Notes under the pieces: generated by a model | The model's database searches: none | What the model saw: only the letters and a program-made list of their open reading frames with translations | What the model was told of the DNA's origin: nothing | In this document: piece by piece, positions 1 through 7,474 of the stretch | Numbering within the stretch: the first letter of the stretch is position 1 | Layout of the letters: every line of letters starts with the position of its first letter | DNA from: DASXRA01 sp036502575 | GTDB lineage: Bacteria > Actinomycetota > Actinomycetes > Mycobacteriales > Jatrophihabitantaceae | Length of the DNA: 64,000 nt | NCBI GenBank assembly: GCA_036502575.1 | Contig: DASXYL010000011.1 | Span: 48,074-112,073 of the forward strand | Direction: 5' to 3' | Translations under genes and position numbers: made by a program

Positions 1-347
1 TACTCCGACTTGGGCCGCCAGACGCCGAATCGGTTGCCGAGCGGGTCGACGAGATGGGCGAACTCAATGTCGCCGTTGTGGGTGAACGGGATGGCCAAGG
101 TGGCGCCGAGTTCTTGGGCCCGGCTGATCGTCGCCTGGACGTCGTCGACGTGGACGTAGAAGATCGCCCAGTTCTCGGCGCCCATGCCGGACGTGCCCCA
201 CAGCCCACCCTTGTCACCGTCGACCGTGCTGTACTGCGCCGGTGCTGAGGGTGGGCCGATCTCCCAGCCGAGCAGTCCTCCGTAGAAGGCTCTCGAGGAG
301 TCCGGGTCCGACGATCCGATCTCGAAGTAGTCAACGTGATTTGGCAT
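1..347 (-). CDS. VOC (glyoxalase/bleomycin-resistance fold) protein, C-terminus cut by window edge
   Basis: The ATG is at 345-347 on the minus strand and the frame stays open for 115 codons to the window edge, so the end is missing. The translation starts MPNHVDYFEIGSSDP and contains FYGGLLGWE and LVDPLGNRFGVW, the usual landmarks of one vicinal-oxygen-chelate module. Proteins of this fold bind a divalent metal and act as lyases, dioxygenases or drug-binding proteins. The substrate cannot be told from sequence. It lies upstream of the secreted esterase on the same strand, but in reading order the esterase comes first, so this gene could be read through from it only in the other direction; I see no operon link. 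Confidence 0.8.
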   Translation of the reverse strand, partial: MPNHVDYFEIGSSDPDSSRAFYGGLLGWEIGPPSAPAQYSTVDGDKGGLWGTSGMGAENWAIFYVHVDDVQATISRAQELGATLAIPFTHNGDIEFAHLVDPLGNRFGVWRPKSE

Positions 348-386
348 GACGCCGTTCTACCTCGATCGTCCGACAACGGGTCGTGG

Positions 387-1526
387 TCAGTACAGCTTGT
401 TGCCCAGGAAGCTGACGATGTCGTCCATGACCTGCTTCGAGGACCATTGCTTCGCGGACGTCGCGGCTCCGCCGAGGAAGGTCACGTCGCCGTGGTTGGC
501 TCCTTGCACGACGTACCGGGTGCTCTCGACGCCCTTGGCCCGCAAGGCCTTCTGCAGGATCAGCGTCTGGCTGGGCGAGACGAGTTGGTCCGCGCTGCCG
601 TGTAGCAGGACGAAGGGCGGGCTGGACTTTCTGGCGTAGGTGAGCGGATTCGCCCGGGCCATCGCGGCCGGATCGTCCTTGACCGACAGCGTCGTGTTCG
701 GCCCGAAGACGAACTTGGCGAGTGAGTTGCCGGCCGCGTAGTTCGCCTGCTTTGCCGCCGGGTCGAAGTCGGCCGCGACCTTCGATATGTCAGAAGGTCC
801 GAACTCGTCGACCACTGCCTGCACCGTGCTGCTCTGGCCGGGGTTGCTGCTGTCTTCGAACTGTTTGAGGCCGTTGGTGACGCCGGTCATCGCGGCGAGG
901 TAGCCACCGGCGGACTGTCCCCATACCGCGACTTTGGCCGGGTCGATGCCGTAGGTGGCGGCGTGCGCGCGCAGGTAGCGGATCGCCGACTTCACGTCCG
1001 CGACCGAGTCCTTGTAGGTCGCGCCATTGGTGACCGTGCGGTATTCGATGCTGGCCACGACGTAGCCCTGCTCGGCGACGTAGGTGCGCTGATCCAGGTT
1101 GCCCGACTTGTCATCCGAGACGAATCCGCCGCCGGTGATGTAGACGACGAGCGGCTTCTTGCCGGACGTCTTCGGCACCTGGATGTCCATCTTCAACGAG
1201 ATCATCTTGCCGCCCGATGACGGCGTGTCGTAGACGACATCGTTGTGAGTGGTCAGCTCGGTCTGGCCGCATTGCGGCTGCGGCCCACCGCCATCGATGA
1301 CCGTGCTCGTTCTGGTGTCACTCGGCGCAATGGTCTTCGCCATCGTGATGCCCGGCGCGCCGCCGCCGCCCGGCCCCCTCGACGACGACGACGTGGGGCA
1401 GGACGTCAGAGCGGTCGTCGTCGCGCTGGACGTAGTGGACGCGCTGGAGCTGGACGCGAACGCGGCCAGGGCGCTGCCGAGCAGCGCCGTGATGGCGAGC
1501 ACCGAGCCCACCTTTCTCGTGGTCAT
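387..1526 (-). CDS. Secreted alpha/beta-hydrolase (BD-FAE-like esterase)
   Basis: A 379-residue protein with a basic N-terminus, a hydrophobic core and an Ala/Ser-rich stretch (residues 1-30), then a Ser/Thr/Gly low-complexity linker: an exported enzyme. The alpha/beta-hydrolase core has an ITGGGF oxyanion-hole segment, the nucleophile elbow GQSAGG (Ser205), an acid in HGSADQLV (Asp313) and the histidine in GANHGD (His345). This order and spacing match carbohydrate esterases and feruloyl-esterase-like enzymes that remove acyl groups from plant polysaccharides. The exact substrate is inferred from the neighbouring arabinose genes only. It is divergent from a TetR gene, the obvious candidate regulator. 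Confidence 0.85.
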   Translation of the reverse strand: MTTRKVGSVLAITALLGSALAAFASSSSASTTSSATTTALTSCPTSSSSRGPGGGGAPGITMAKTIAPSDTRTSTVIDGGGPQPQCGQTELTTHNDVVYDTPSSGGKMISLKMDIQVPKTSGKKPLVVYITGGGFVSDDKSGNLDQRTYVAEQGYVVASIEYRTVTNGATYKDSVADVKSAIRYLRAHAATYGIDPAKVAVWGQSAGGYLAAMTGVTNGLKQFEDSSNPGQSSTVQAVVDEFGPSDISKVAADFDPAAKQANYAAGNSLAKFVFGPNTTLSVKDDPAAMARANPLTYARKSSPPFVLLHGSADQLVSPSQTLILQKALRAKGVESTRYVVQGANHGDVTFLGGAATSAKQWSSKQVMDDIVSFLGNKLY

Positions 1527-1689
1527 GATCGACTCCTTCGACGAACGGCAACTGGATGTCTGATATCCGGTTCGCCGCCACCGTACCTCTAAGCGGATAC
1601 GCTGCTATCAGTTAGTGTCGGTTCACAGCGGAGTCATTGGTCGTCCGCGCCACGCGATGATCGGACTCGCCCGAGGAGGTGTCAGGTAC

Positions 1690-2298
1690 ATGGCGGCGGA
1701 GCGACCCGAGTCGCGGAGGCTGCGCAGCGACGCCGAACTCAACCGCGCTCGCATCATCGCGGCGGCGCGCGAGGTCTTCCGCGACCGGGGGATCGCCGCG
1801 ACACTGAACGACGTGGCCCGGCACGCGGGGGTCGGGGTGGCCACCGTCTATCGGCGGTTCGCCGACAAGGACGAGCTGGTCGGTGCACTGTTCGAGGACA
1901 TCGTCGACACCGCCGAGACAGTCACGCGCGCGGGATTGGCCGAGCCCGACGCCTGGGTCGGGTTGACCAGAGCGCTGGAGCAGGTGTGCGAGGTGCAGGC
2001 GATGGACCGCGGGCTGCGCGAGGTCATGCTCGGTACCGGCCGGGGCTCGCAACGTCGAGAGCAGATGCGCGCGCGGGTCGGGCCATTGCTCGACGAACTC
2101 GTCGCCCGGGCCAAGGAGCAGGGACTGCTGCGCGCCGACATCGTGCCGCCGGATTTCCCCACGCTCCAGTTGATGCTGGGCGCGGTCACCGAACATCTCG
2201 GCCAGCCCGAGCTGTGGCGCCGCTATCTCGCCCTGCTCATCGACGGGATGCGGGCCCGGCCCGATCTCACCCCGCTGCCCGGGACGGGTCAGCGCTGA
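1690..2298 (+). CDS. TetR/AcrR-family transcriptional regulator
   Basis: A 202-residue regulator. The frame is open further upstream, but GAGGAGGT at 1673-1680 sits about 10 nt before the ATG at 1690 and the protein then starts MAAERPESRRLRSDAE, just ahead of the helix-turn-helix, so I place the start here. The DNA-binding part (about residues 25-65) reads TLNDVARHAGVGVATVYRRF, classic for TetR. The C-terminal ligand domain gives no hint of the effector. It is transcribed away from the esterase gene. Its last codons overlap the end of araD by ten bases (2289-2298); that shared segment is a perfect palindrome containing both stop codons. Confidence 0.9.
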   Translation: MAAERPESRRLRSDAELNRARIIAAAREVFRDRGIAATLNDVARHAGVGVATVYRRFADKDELVGALFEDIVDTAETVTRAGLAEPDAWVGLTRALEQVCEVQAMDRGLREVMLGTGRGSQRREQMRARVGPLLDELVARAKEQGLLRADIVPPDFPTLQLMLGAVTEHLGQPELWRRYLALLIDGMRARPDLTPLPGTGQR

Positions 2299-2948
2299 CC
2301 GTAGACCGTCTGGTATCGCCCGTACAACCGATCGATGTCGGCGGCGGCGATGGGAATCGGTTCGCCTAGTTGGCGGGCCAGGTGCACGGAGCGGGCCACG
2401 TCCTCGCACATGACCGCCGCCTTCACCGCCGCCCGGGCCGATACTCCGATGGTGAAGACGCCGTGGTTGCGCATGAGCACCGCAGGGGAGCGGTGGCCGG
2501 TCAGGGTTTCCACGATGCCGACGCCGATGTCGTCGTTCCCGATAAGGGCGAACGGGCCGACCGGAATCGGGCCCCCGAACTCGTCGGCCATCGCGGTTAG
2601 CACGCACGGTATCGGCTCCCCCCGCGCCGCCCATGCGCAGGCGTATGGCGAGTGGGTATGGACGACGCCGCCGACCGAGGGCAGGTGCCGGTAGACGTAA
2701 GCGTGCGCGGCGGTGTCGCTGGACGGGGCCAGGTCGCCCTGCACGACGTTGCCGTCCAGGTCGCAGACGATCATGTGATTGGCGGTGATCTCGTCGTAGT
2801 CGATGCCGCTCGGCTTGATCACCATCAGGTTGTGGCCGGGCACTCGCGCCGACACGTTTCCCGCCGTCCAGGCGACCAGGTTGTAGCGCACGAGCTCCGC
2901 GTGCAGCCGGGCGACCTCGGCCTGAATCGCGAACAGGTCGGCGTTCAT
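2289..2948 (-). CDS. araD: L-ribulose-5-phosphate 4-epimerase
   Basis: A 219-residue class II aldolase-fold enzyme that converts L-ribulose 5-phosphate to D-xylulose 5-phosphate, the last step of bacterial L-arabinose entry into the pentose-phosphate pathway. Visible features are the AWTAGNVSAR phosphate-binding start, IKPSGIDYD, the zinc ligands in VVHTHSPYA and LMRNHG, and the C-terminal tyrosine in TVYGQR, near the usual family length of about 230. The ATG (2946-2948) overlaps the araB stop in an ATGA, so the two are translationally coupled. Order araB-araD on one strand with araA divergent confirms the role. Confidence 0.95.
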   Translation of the reverse strand: MNADLFAIQAEVARLHAELVRYNLVAWTAGNVSARVPGHNLMVIKPSGIDYDEITANHMIVCDLDGNVVQGDLAPSSDTAAHAYVYRHLPSVGGVVHTHSPYACAWAARGEPIPCVLTAMADEFGGPIPVGPFALIGNDDIGVGIVETLTGHRSPAVLMRNHGVFTIGVSARAAVKAAVMCEDVARSVHLARQLGEPIPIAAADIDRLYGRYQTVYGQR

Positions 2949-4606
2949 TGCCGTGCGACCGCGCGTCGGCGGATGTCGCGCAATCGGTGCAGGACGTCGT
3001 TGCCGCCGCGACCGAAGTAGTCGTGCAGCAGCAGGTATTCGGCGTAGAGGGCGTCGTACGCCGAGGCGTTCGTAGCGTTCGGGACGAAGGCTGCCACTTC
3101 CTTCTTGCCCATCGCGGTCGCGGCTGCGGTGATGTCGGGATACGCCCCAGCGGCGACCGCGGCGTAGATCGCCGAGCCGAGCGCCGGCCCCTGATCGGAG
3201 GCGATGGCGCTGAGAGGTCGCTGCAACACATCGGCGTAGATCTGCATCGCGAACCGATTCCGCACCAACCCTCCGGCGACGATGAACTCCTGAACCGGGA
3301 CACCTGCCGCGTCGAATGCCTCGACGATCGTGCGAGTGCCGAATGCCGTTGCCTCGACGAGTGCGCGGTAGACGTCCTCCGGTCGGGTGCCGAGAGTGAG
3401 TCCGACGACGACGCCGGACAGCTCGTGATCGACGAGCACGGATCGGTTGCCGTTGTGCCAGTCCAGGGCGACCAGTCCGTGCTGGCCCACCGGCTGGAGG
3501 GCCGCGAGCGTGCTGAGGTGCTCGTGGACGTCGCCCCCGTTGACGTAGGACGGCGGCACGCAGTTGTCGACGTACCAGCCGAAGATGTCGCCGACCCCGG
3601 ACTGGCCGGCCTCGTAGCCCCACAGTCCCGGCACGATGCCGCCGTCGACGACGCCGCACATGCCCGGCACCTCGACCAGCACCTCGCCGTTCATCACGTG
3701 GCAGGTAGACGTCCCCATGATCGCGACCAGCTGCCCCGGGCGAACCGCGTCCGCGGCCGGCGCGGTGACGTGAGCGTCGACGTTGCCGACCGCAACCGCG
3801 ATACCCGCGGGCAGGCCGGTCCAGGTGGCGGCCTGCGGGGTGAGCGATCCGGCCACCTCGCCCAGGTTGCCGGTCGGGTCCGCGAGCTTGTCGCGAGCGA
3901 AGCCGGCGAAAGCGGGGTTCAGCGCGCCGAGGAGGTTCTCGGACGGGTACGCCCCGTCCTGGTAGATGCCCTTGTAGCCGGCCGTACCTGCGTTGCGCAC
4001 GTAGCGGCCGCACAGCTGCCAGACGATCCAGTCGGCTGCCTCCACCCATTGGTCCATGCGCGCGTACAGCTCGGGCGCTTCTTCGAGCAACTGCAGCGCC
4101 TTCGCGAACTCCCACTCGGCGGAGATCCGCCCGCCGTACCGACCGATCCACTTCTCGTGGCGGGCGTGTGCGGCGGCGGTGATGCGATCGGCGTGCGGTT
4201 GCGCCGCGTGGTGCTTCCACAGCTTGACGTAGGCGTGCGGATCGACCGCGTACTCGGGGAGCAGGCACAGCGGCGTGCCGTCGGCTAGAACCGGGAGGAC
4301 GGTGCAGGCGGTGAAGTCGGTAGCGATGCCGATCACGTCCTGCGGATCGACGCCGCTCGCGGCGACCGCGTCGGGCACCGCCCGGCCGAGGACCTCGACG
4401 TAGTCCGACGGGTGTTGCAGCGCCCAGTCCGGAGGCAATGGCGCTCCCGTCGCGGCCAGGGTTCGGTCCATCACCCCGCGGCGGTACGGGTGGACCGCGG
4501 TGCCCAGTTCGGCGCCGTCCCGGACGCGCACCACGACCGCCCGGCCGGACAGCGTCCCGAAGTCGACGCCGACCGTGTACCGATCGCGGGGGCTGGTGGT
4601 TGGCAA
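2945..4606 (-). CDS. araB: Ribulokinase (FGGY family)
   Basis: A 553-residue FGGY sugar kinase that phosphorylates L-ribulose with ATP. The N-terminal ATPase-fold segment DFGTLSGRAVVV (about residues 15-26) carries the LSGRA variant typical of AraB rather than xylulokinase. The catalytic aspartate lies in AVGNVDAHV, and the second domain holds IMGTSTCHVM and AGGLVRN motifs. Length equals the family norm. It is the first gene of araBD; the upstream gap to araA holds a LacI-type operator (4630-4641) 24 nt from the araB start. A full-length kinase here also means the kinase remnant at 31.1 kb is not needed for arabinose. Confidence 0.96.
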   Translation of the reverse strand: MPTTSPRDRYTVGVDFGTLSGRAVVVRVRDGAELGTAVHPYRRGVMDRTLAATGAPLPPDWALQHPSDYVEVLGRAVPDAVAASGVDPQDVIGIATDFTACTVLPVLADGTPLCLLPEYAVDPHAYVKLWKHHAAQPHADRITAAAHARHEKWIGRYGGRISAEWEFAKALQLLEEAPELYARMDQWVEAADWIVWQLCGRYVRNAGTAGYKGIYQDGAYPSENLLGALNPAFAGFARDKLADPTGNLGEVAGSLTPQAATWTGLPAGIAVAVGNVDAHVTAPAADAVRPGQLVAIMGTSTCHVMNGEVLVEVPGMCGVVDGGIVPGLWGYEAGQSGVGDIFGWYVDNCVPPSYVNGGDVHEHLSTLAALQPVGQHGLVALDWHNGNRSVLVDHELSGVVVGLTLGTRPEDVYRALVEATAFGTRTIVEAFDAAGVPVQEFIVAGGLVRNRFAMQIYADVLQRPLSAIASDQGPALGSAIYAAVAAGAYPDITAAATAMGKKEVAAFVPNATNASAYDALYAEYLLLHDYFGRGGNDVLHRLRDIRRRAVARQ

Positions 4607-4629
4607 CGGTCCTCTTCGCTCCGACGAAT

Positions 4630-4641
4630 GTTAGCGTTCAC
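4630..4641. promoter_or_regulatory. Imperfect LacI-family operator between araB and araA
   Basis: GTTAGCGTTCAC matches 10 of 12 positions of the perfect palindrome GTTAGCGCTAAC found twice before the GH42 gene. It lies in the 103-nt gap between the divergent araB and araA starts, 24 nt from araB and about 69 nt from araA. The LacI gene at 6300 is the likely ligand-responsive repressor. Assignment rests on motif sharing, not on binding data. Confidence 0.65.
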
Positions 4642-4709
4642 ATCGCAGGCTTGAGTGTTGCTGCGAACCACGTGTCCCGTCAAGGGCGTACGTCGATGGG
4701 GGAGCCGTC

Positions 4710-6215
4710 ATGAGCCGACCGTCCGAGATCTGGTTCTTCACCGGCAGCCAGGAGCTGTACGGCGAGGCGACGCTGCGCCAGGTCGCCGAGCAGTCGCAAC
4801 AGATCGTCGCGGCGCTGGACGCGGCGCGCGAGATCGGCCCGGCGATCGTCTGGAAGCCCGTACTCACCGGCGCCGATTCGATCCGCCAGGCCTGCCTGGA
4901 CGCGTCGGTCTCGGCCGACTGCATCGGCGTGATCGCGTGGATGCACACGTTCTCGCCGGCCAAGATGTGGATCGCCGGCCTCGACGCCTTGGCCAAGCTG
5001 GACAAGCCGCTGCTGCACTTCCACACCCAGGCGAATCGGTCGCTGCCGTGGAGCGACCTCGACATGGACTTCATGAACCTGAACCAGGCGGCGCACGGCG
5101 ATCGCGAATTCGGCTACCTGCAGACCCGGATGCGCATCCGGCGCCAGATCGTGGTCGGTCATCACAGCGACGAACAGTGCCGGCGGCGCATCGGCAGCTG
5201 GGCCCGCGCGGCCGTCGGTTGGAACGCGGCACGTCACCTTCGCCTCGTGCGCTTCGGCGACAACATGCGCGACGTGGCCGTGACTGAAGGCGACAAGACC
5301 GCCGCCCAGATCACCTTCGGATTCTCGGTCAATACCTGGGGGGTGAACGACCTTGTGGCGGCCGTGGACGCGGTCGGCGAAACTGATATCGACGAACTCG
5401 TCGAGACGTACGACGCGGCCTACCAGGTCGCCCCGCCGTTGCGGAAAGGCGGCGCCCGCCACGAGTCATTGCGCTACGGCGCCCGGATCGAGATCGCCCT
5501 GCGCCGCTTTCTCGTGACGGGTGGATTCTCGGCGTTCACCACGAACTTCGAGGATCTCGGCGGGCTGCGGCAGCTGCCGGGACTCGCCGTCCAACGGCTG
5601 ATGGCCGACGGCTACGGGTTCGGCGGCGAGGGCGACTGGAAGACCGCGGCCTTGCTCGCGGTCATGAAGTCGATGGAGAACGGCGCGGGCGGCACGTCGT
5701 TCATGGAGGACTACACCTACCATTTCGGCCCCGGCCAGCCGAAGGTGCTCGGCGCGCACATGCTCGAGGTCTGCCCGTCGATCACCACCGACCGGCCCAC
5801 GCTCGAGATCCATCCGCTCGGCATCGGTGGCCGCGAGGATCCGGTTCGCCTCGTCTTCCGGGCGACGCCGGCGAGCGGCTACGTCGTCGGGCTGCTCGAC
5901 CTGGGGGACCGGTTCCGGATGGTCGCCAACGACGTCACGATCGTGGCGCCGGACGAGCCGTTGCCGAAGCTGCCGGTCGCCTGTGCGGTCTGGGAGCCGG
6001 CGCCCGACCTGGCGACGTCGGCGGAGGCGTGGCTGCTCGCCGGTGGGCCGCACCACACCGTCCTGACGACCGGCGTCGACAAGGAGACGCTCCAGGATTT
6101 CGCGCTCATGGCGGGCGTCGAGTTGGTGCAGGTGGACCGCGAGAGCACGGTGGCTCGCGTCAGCCACGAGTTGCGCTGGAACATGGCCTACTATCGGCTG
6201 GCTCAGGGTCTGTGA
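4710..6215 (+). CDS. araA: L-arabinose isomerase
   Basis: A 501-residue cytoplasmic isomerase converting L-arabinose to L-ribulose with a divalent metal. Typical AraA segments are present: EIWFFTGSQELYGEATLRQV at the start, the WMHTFSPAKMWI and LHFHTQ region, and the metal-site stretches ENGAGGTSFMEDYTYHF and GAHMLEVCPS. Length equals the family norm (about 500). A GGGGGAG ribosome site sits 6 nt before the ATG. It is divergent from araBD and followed 84 nt later by the LacI repressor gene, so araA and the repressor may share a transcript. Confidence 0.97.
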   Translation: MSRPSEIWFFTGSQELYGEATLRQVAEQSQQIVAALDAAREIGPAIVWKPVLTGADSIRQACLDASVSADCIGVIAWMHTFSPAKMWIAGLDALAKLDKPLLHFHTQANRSLPWSDLDMDFMNLNQAAHGDREFGYLQTRMRIRRQIVVGHHSDEQCRRRIGSWARAAVGWNAARHLRLVRFGDNMRDVAVTEGDKTAAQITFGFSVNTWGVNDLVAAVDAVGETDIDELVETYDAAYQVAPPLRKGGARHESLRYGARIEIALRRFLVTGGFSAFTTNFEDLGGLRQLPGLAVQRLMADGYGFGGEGDWKTAALLAVMKSMENGAGGTSFMEDYTYHFGPGQPKVLGAHMLEVCPSITTDRPTLEIHPLGIGGREDPVRLVFRATPASGYVVGLLDLGDRFRMVANDVTIVAPDEPLPKLPVACAVWEPAPDLATSAEAWLLAGGPHHTVLTTGVDKETLQDFALMAGVELVQVDRESTVARVSHELRWNMAYYRLAQGL

Positions 6216-6248
6216 CCTTGCGCTTTATCGCTCACACCGGCGAGGGGC

Positions 6249-6263
6249 AGGAGGGCTGCCGTC
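6249..6263 (+). promoter_or_regulatory. Shine-Dalgarno followed by a GTC codon, ambiguous LacI start
   Basis: AGGAGGG (6249-6255) is followed 6 nt later by GTC (6261-6263), which is in frame with the LacI protein 13 codons downstream. A GTG at this place would be a textbook start. The first usable start codon is ATG 6300, which has no ribosome site of its own in the GC-rich stretch before it. Confidence 0.5.
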
Positions 6264-6299
6264 ACCAGCGACAAGACCGCGCGGCGCCGCCCGCCGGCC

Positions 6300-7286
6300 A
6301 TGACCGACGTGGCGCGGGTCGCCGGCGTCTCGCACCAGACGGTGTCCCGCGTCCTCAACGGAAGTTCCCGAGTAGATCCGACGACGCGAGCGCGAGTGCT
6401 CGCCGCGATAGGACAACTCGGCTACCGGCGCAACGTCGTCGCGCGGGCGCTGGTGACCGGCCAGACGCAGACGCTCGGTGTGGTCGCATTCGACACCACG
6501 TTGTTCGGCCCCGCGTCGGTGCTCGCCGGGATCGAACAAGCGGCTCGGGTCGCCGGATACGTCGTCAGCATCGCGAACGTGCCGCGCTTGGATCGCGGCT
6601 CGGTCAACGACGCGGTCGACCGACTCGAGACGCAGGCAATCGACGGCATCATCCTCATCGCCCCCCAGGCCGACGCCGTCGACGCGCTGCACGAGCGGGC
6701 CGGAGAGCTGCCCATGGTGGTGGTCGACGGCGCGGTCGGCACCGGCATCCGGCGCGTCGAGGTCGACCAGGTCGCCGGCGCGCGGCTCGCGACCCAGCAC
6801 CTTCTCGATCTCGGACATTCGACGGTGTGGCACGTCTCCGGGCCGATGGAGTGGCACGAGGCGGTCTCGCGGCAGGAGGGGTGGCGGGCGACGCTGCACG
6901 GGGCCGGCGTCGAGGCGCCACCCCCGGTCGCCGGCGACTGGAGCGCCCGGTCGGGCTACGAGGCCGGTCGATTGCTGGCCCGGGTCCCTGATCTGTCGGC
7001 GGTCTTCGTCGCCAATGATCACATGGCGCTCGGCCTGTCCTACGCGTTCCGCGAGCGGGGCCGCACGGTGCCCGACGAGATCAGTGTCGTGGGCTTCGAC
7101 GACATACCCGAGGCCGAGTTCCTCACCCCGCCGCTGACGACCGTCCGACAGGACTTCGGGGCGCTCGGGCACGCCGCGCTTCGGGAACTGCTCGCCCAGA
7201 TCACCCGGGAACCCGCCGCGGAGGGGCCGGCTCCGATCGAACCCGAGCTCGTCGTCCGCCGATCGACGACCCGTCCACCGGGGTAG
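6300..7286 (+). CDS. LacI-family repressor of the arabinose locus
   Basis: A protein of at least 328 residues. The N-terminal helix-turn-helix starts MTDVARVAGVSHQTVSRVLNG and is followed by the hinge YRRNVVARALVTG and a periplasmic-binding-protein-like core ending with the family signature VVGFDDIPEAEFLTPPLTTV. The true start may be upstream: AGGAGGG sits before an in-frame GTC at 6261. Its position between araA and the GH42/transporter genes, and copies of GTTAGCGCTAAC in both flanking control regions, mark it as the local repressor, probably relieved by L-arabinose or an arabino-oligosaccharide (inference). It is an analogue, not a homologue, of E. coli AraC; many Gram-positive bacteria use GntR/LacI-type AraR instead. 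Confidence 0.9.
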   Translation: MTDVARVAGVSHQTVSRVLNGSSRVDPTTRARVLAAIGQLGYRRNVVARALVTGQTQTLGVVAFDTTLFGPASVLAGIEQAARVAGYVVSIANVPRLDRGSVNDAVDRLETQAIDGIILIAPQADAVDALHERAGELPMVVVDGAVGTGIRRVEVDQVAGARLATQHLLDLGHSTVWHVSGPMEWHEAVSRQEGWRATLHGAGVEAPPPVAGDWSARSGYEAGRLLARVPDLSAVFVANDHMALGLSYAFRERGRTVPDEISVVGFDDIPEAEFLTPPLTTVRQDFGALGHAALRELLAQITREPAAEGPAPIEPELVVRRSTTRPPG

Positions 7287-7315
7287 CTGAGTTACGACAG
7301 AGTTTCCGCGATGTC

Positions 7316-7344
7316 TTGACGGCGATTCACGTTAGCGCTAACAC
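7316..7344 (+). promoter_or_regulatory. Candidate promoter with embedded LacI operator before GH42
   Basis: TTGACG (7316-7321) is followed 17 nt later by TAACAC (7339-7344), a weak -10. The perfect palindrome GTTAGCGCTAAC (7331-7342) fills the spacer and runs into the -10, the classical place for a repressor to exclude polymerase. The -35 and operator are clear; the -10 is poor. Confidence 0.55.
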
Positions 7345-7439
7345 TTACGCAAGCCGCCGCACGCAAGTGGTCTTCGAGCGGCTCGTGAGAGGACAACGCT
7401 GCAGTGACTATCGAGATCAGGTTCGCCGGATCGGTCGTG

Positions 7440-7451
7440 GTTAGCGCTAAC
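7440..7451. promoter_or_regulatory. Second perfect LacI operator before GH42
   Basis: A second exact copy of GTTAGCGCTAAC, centred 109 nt downstream of the first (7331-7342) and 23 nt before the GTG of the GH42 gene. Two identical operators around a leader suggest cooperative binding or a loop by the LacI protein encoded just upstream. Confidence 0.7.
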
Positions 7452-7474
7452 TTGCCGGCCATTGCGAGTGGCGC

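Noticed and set aside
1564..1599. TATCCG/CGGATA inverted repeat as TetR operator
   Set aside because: Halves are only 6 nt and 24 nt apart, too far for a usual TetR site; not strong enough to list.
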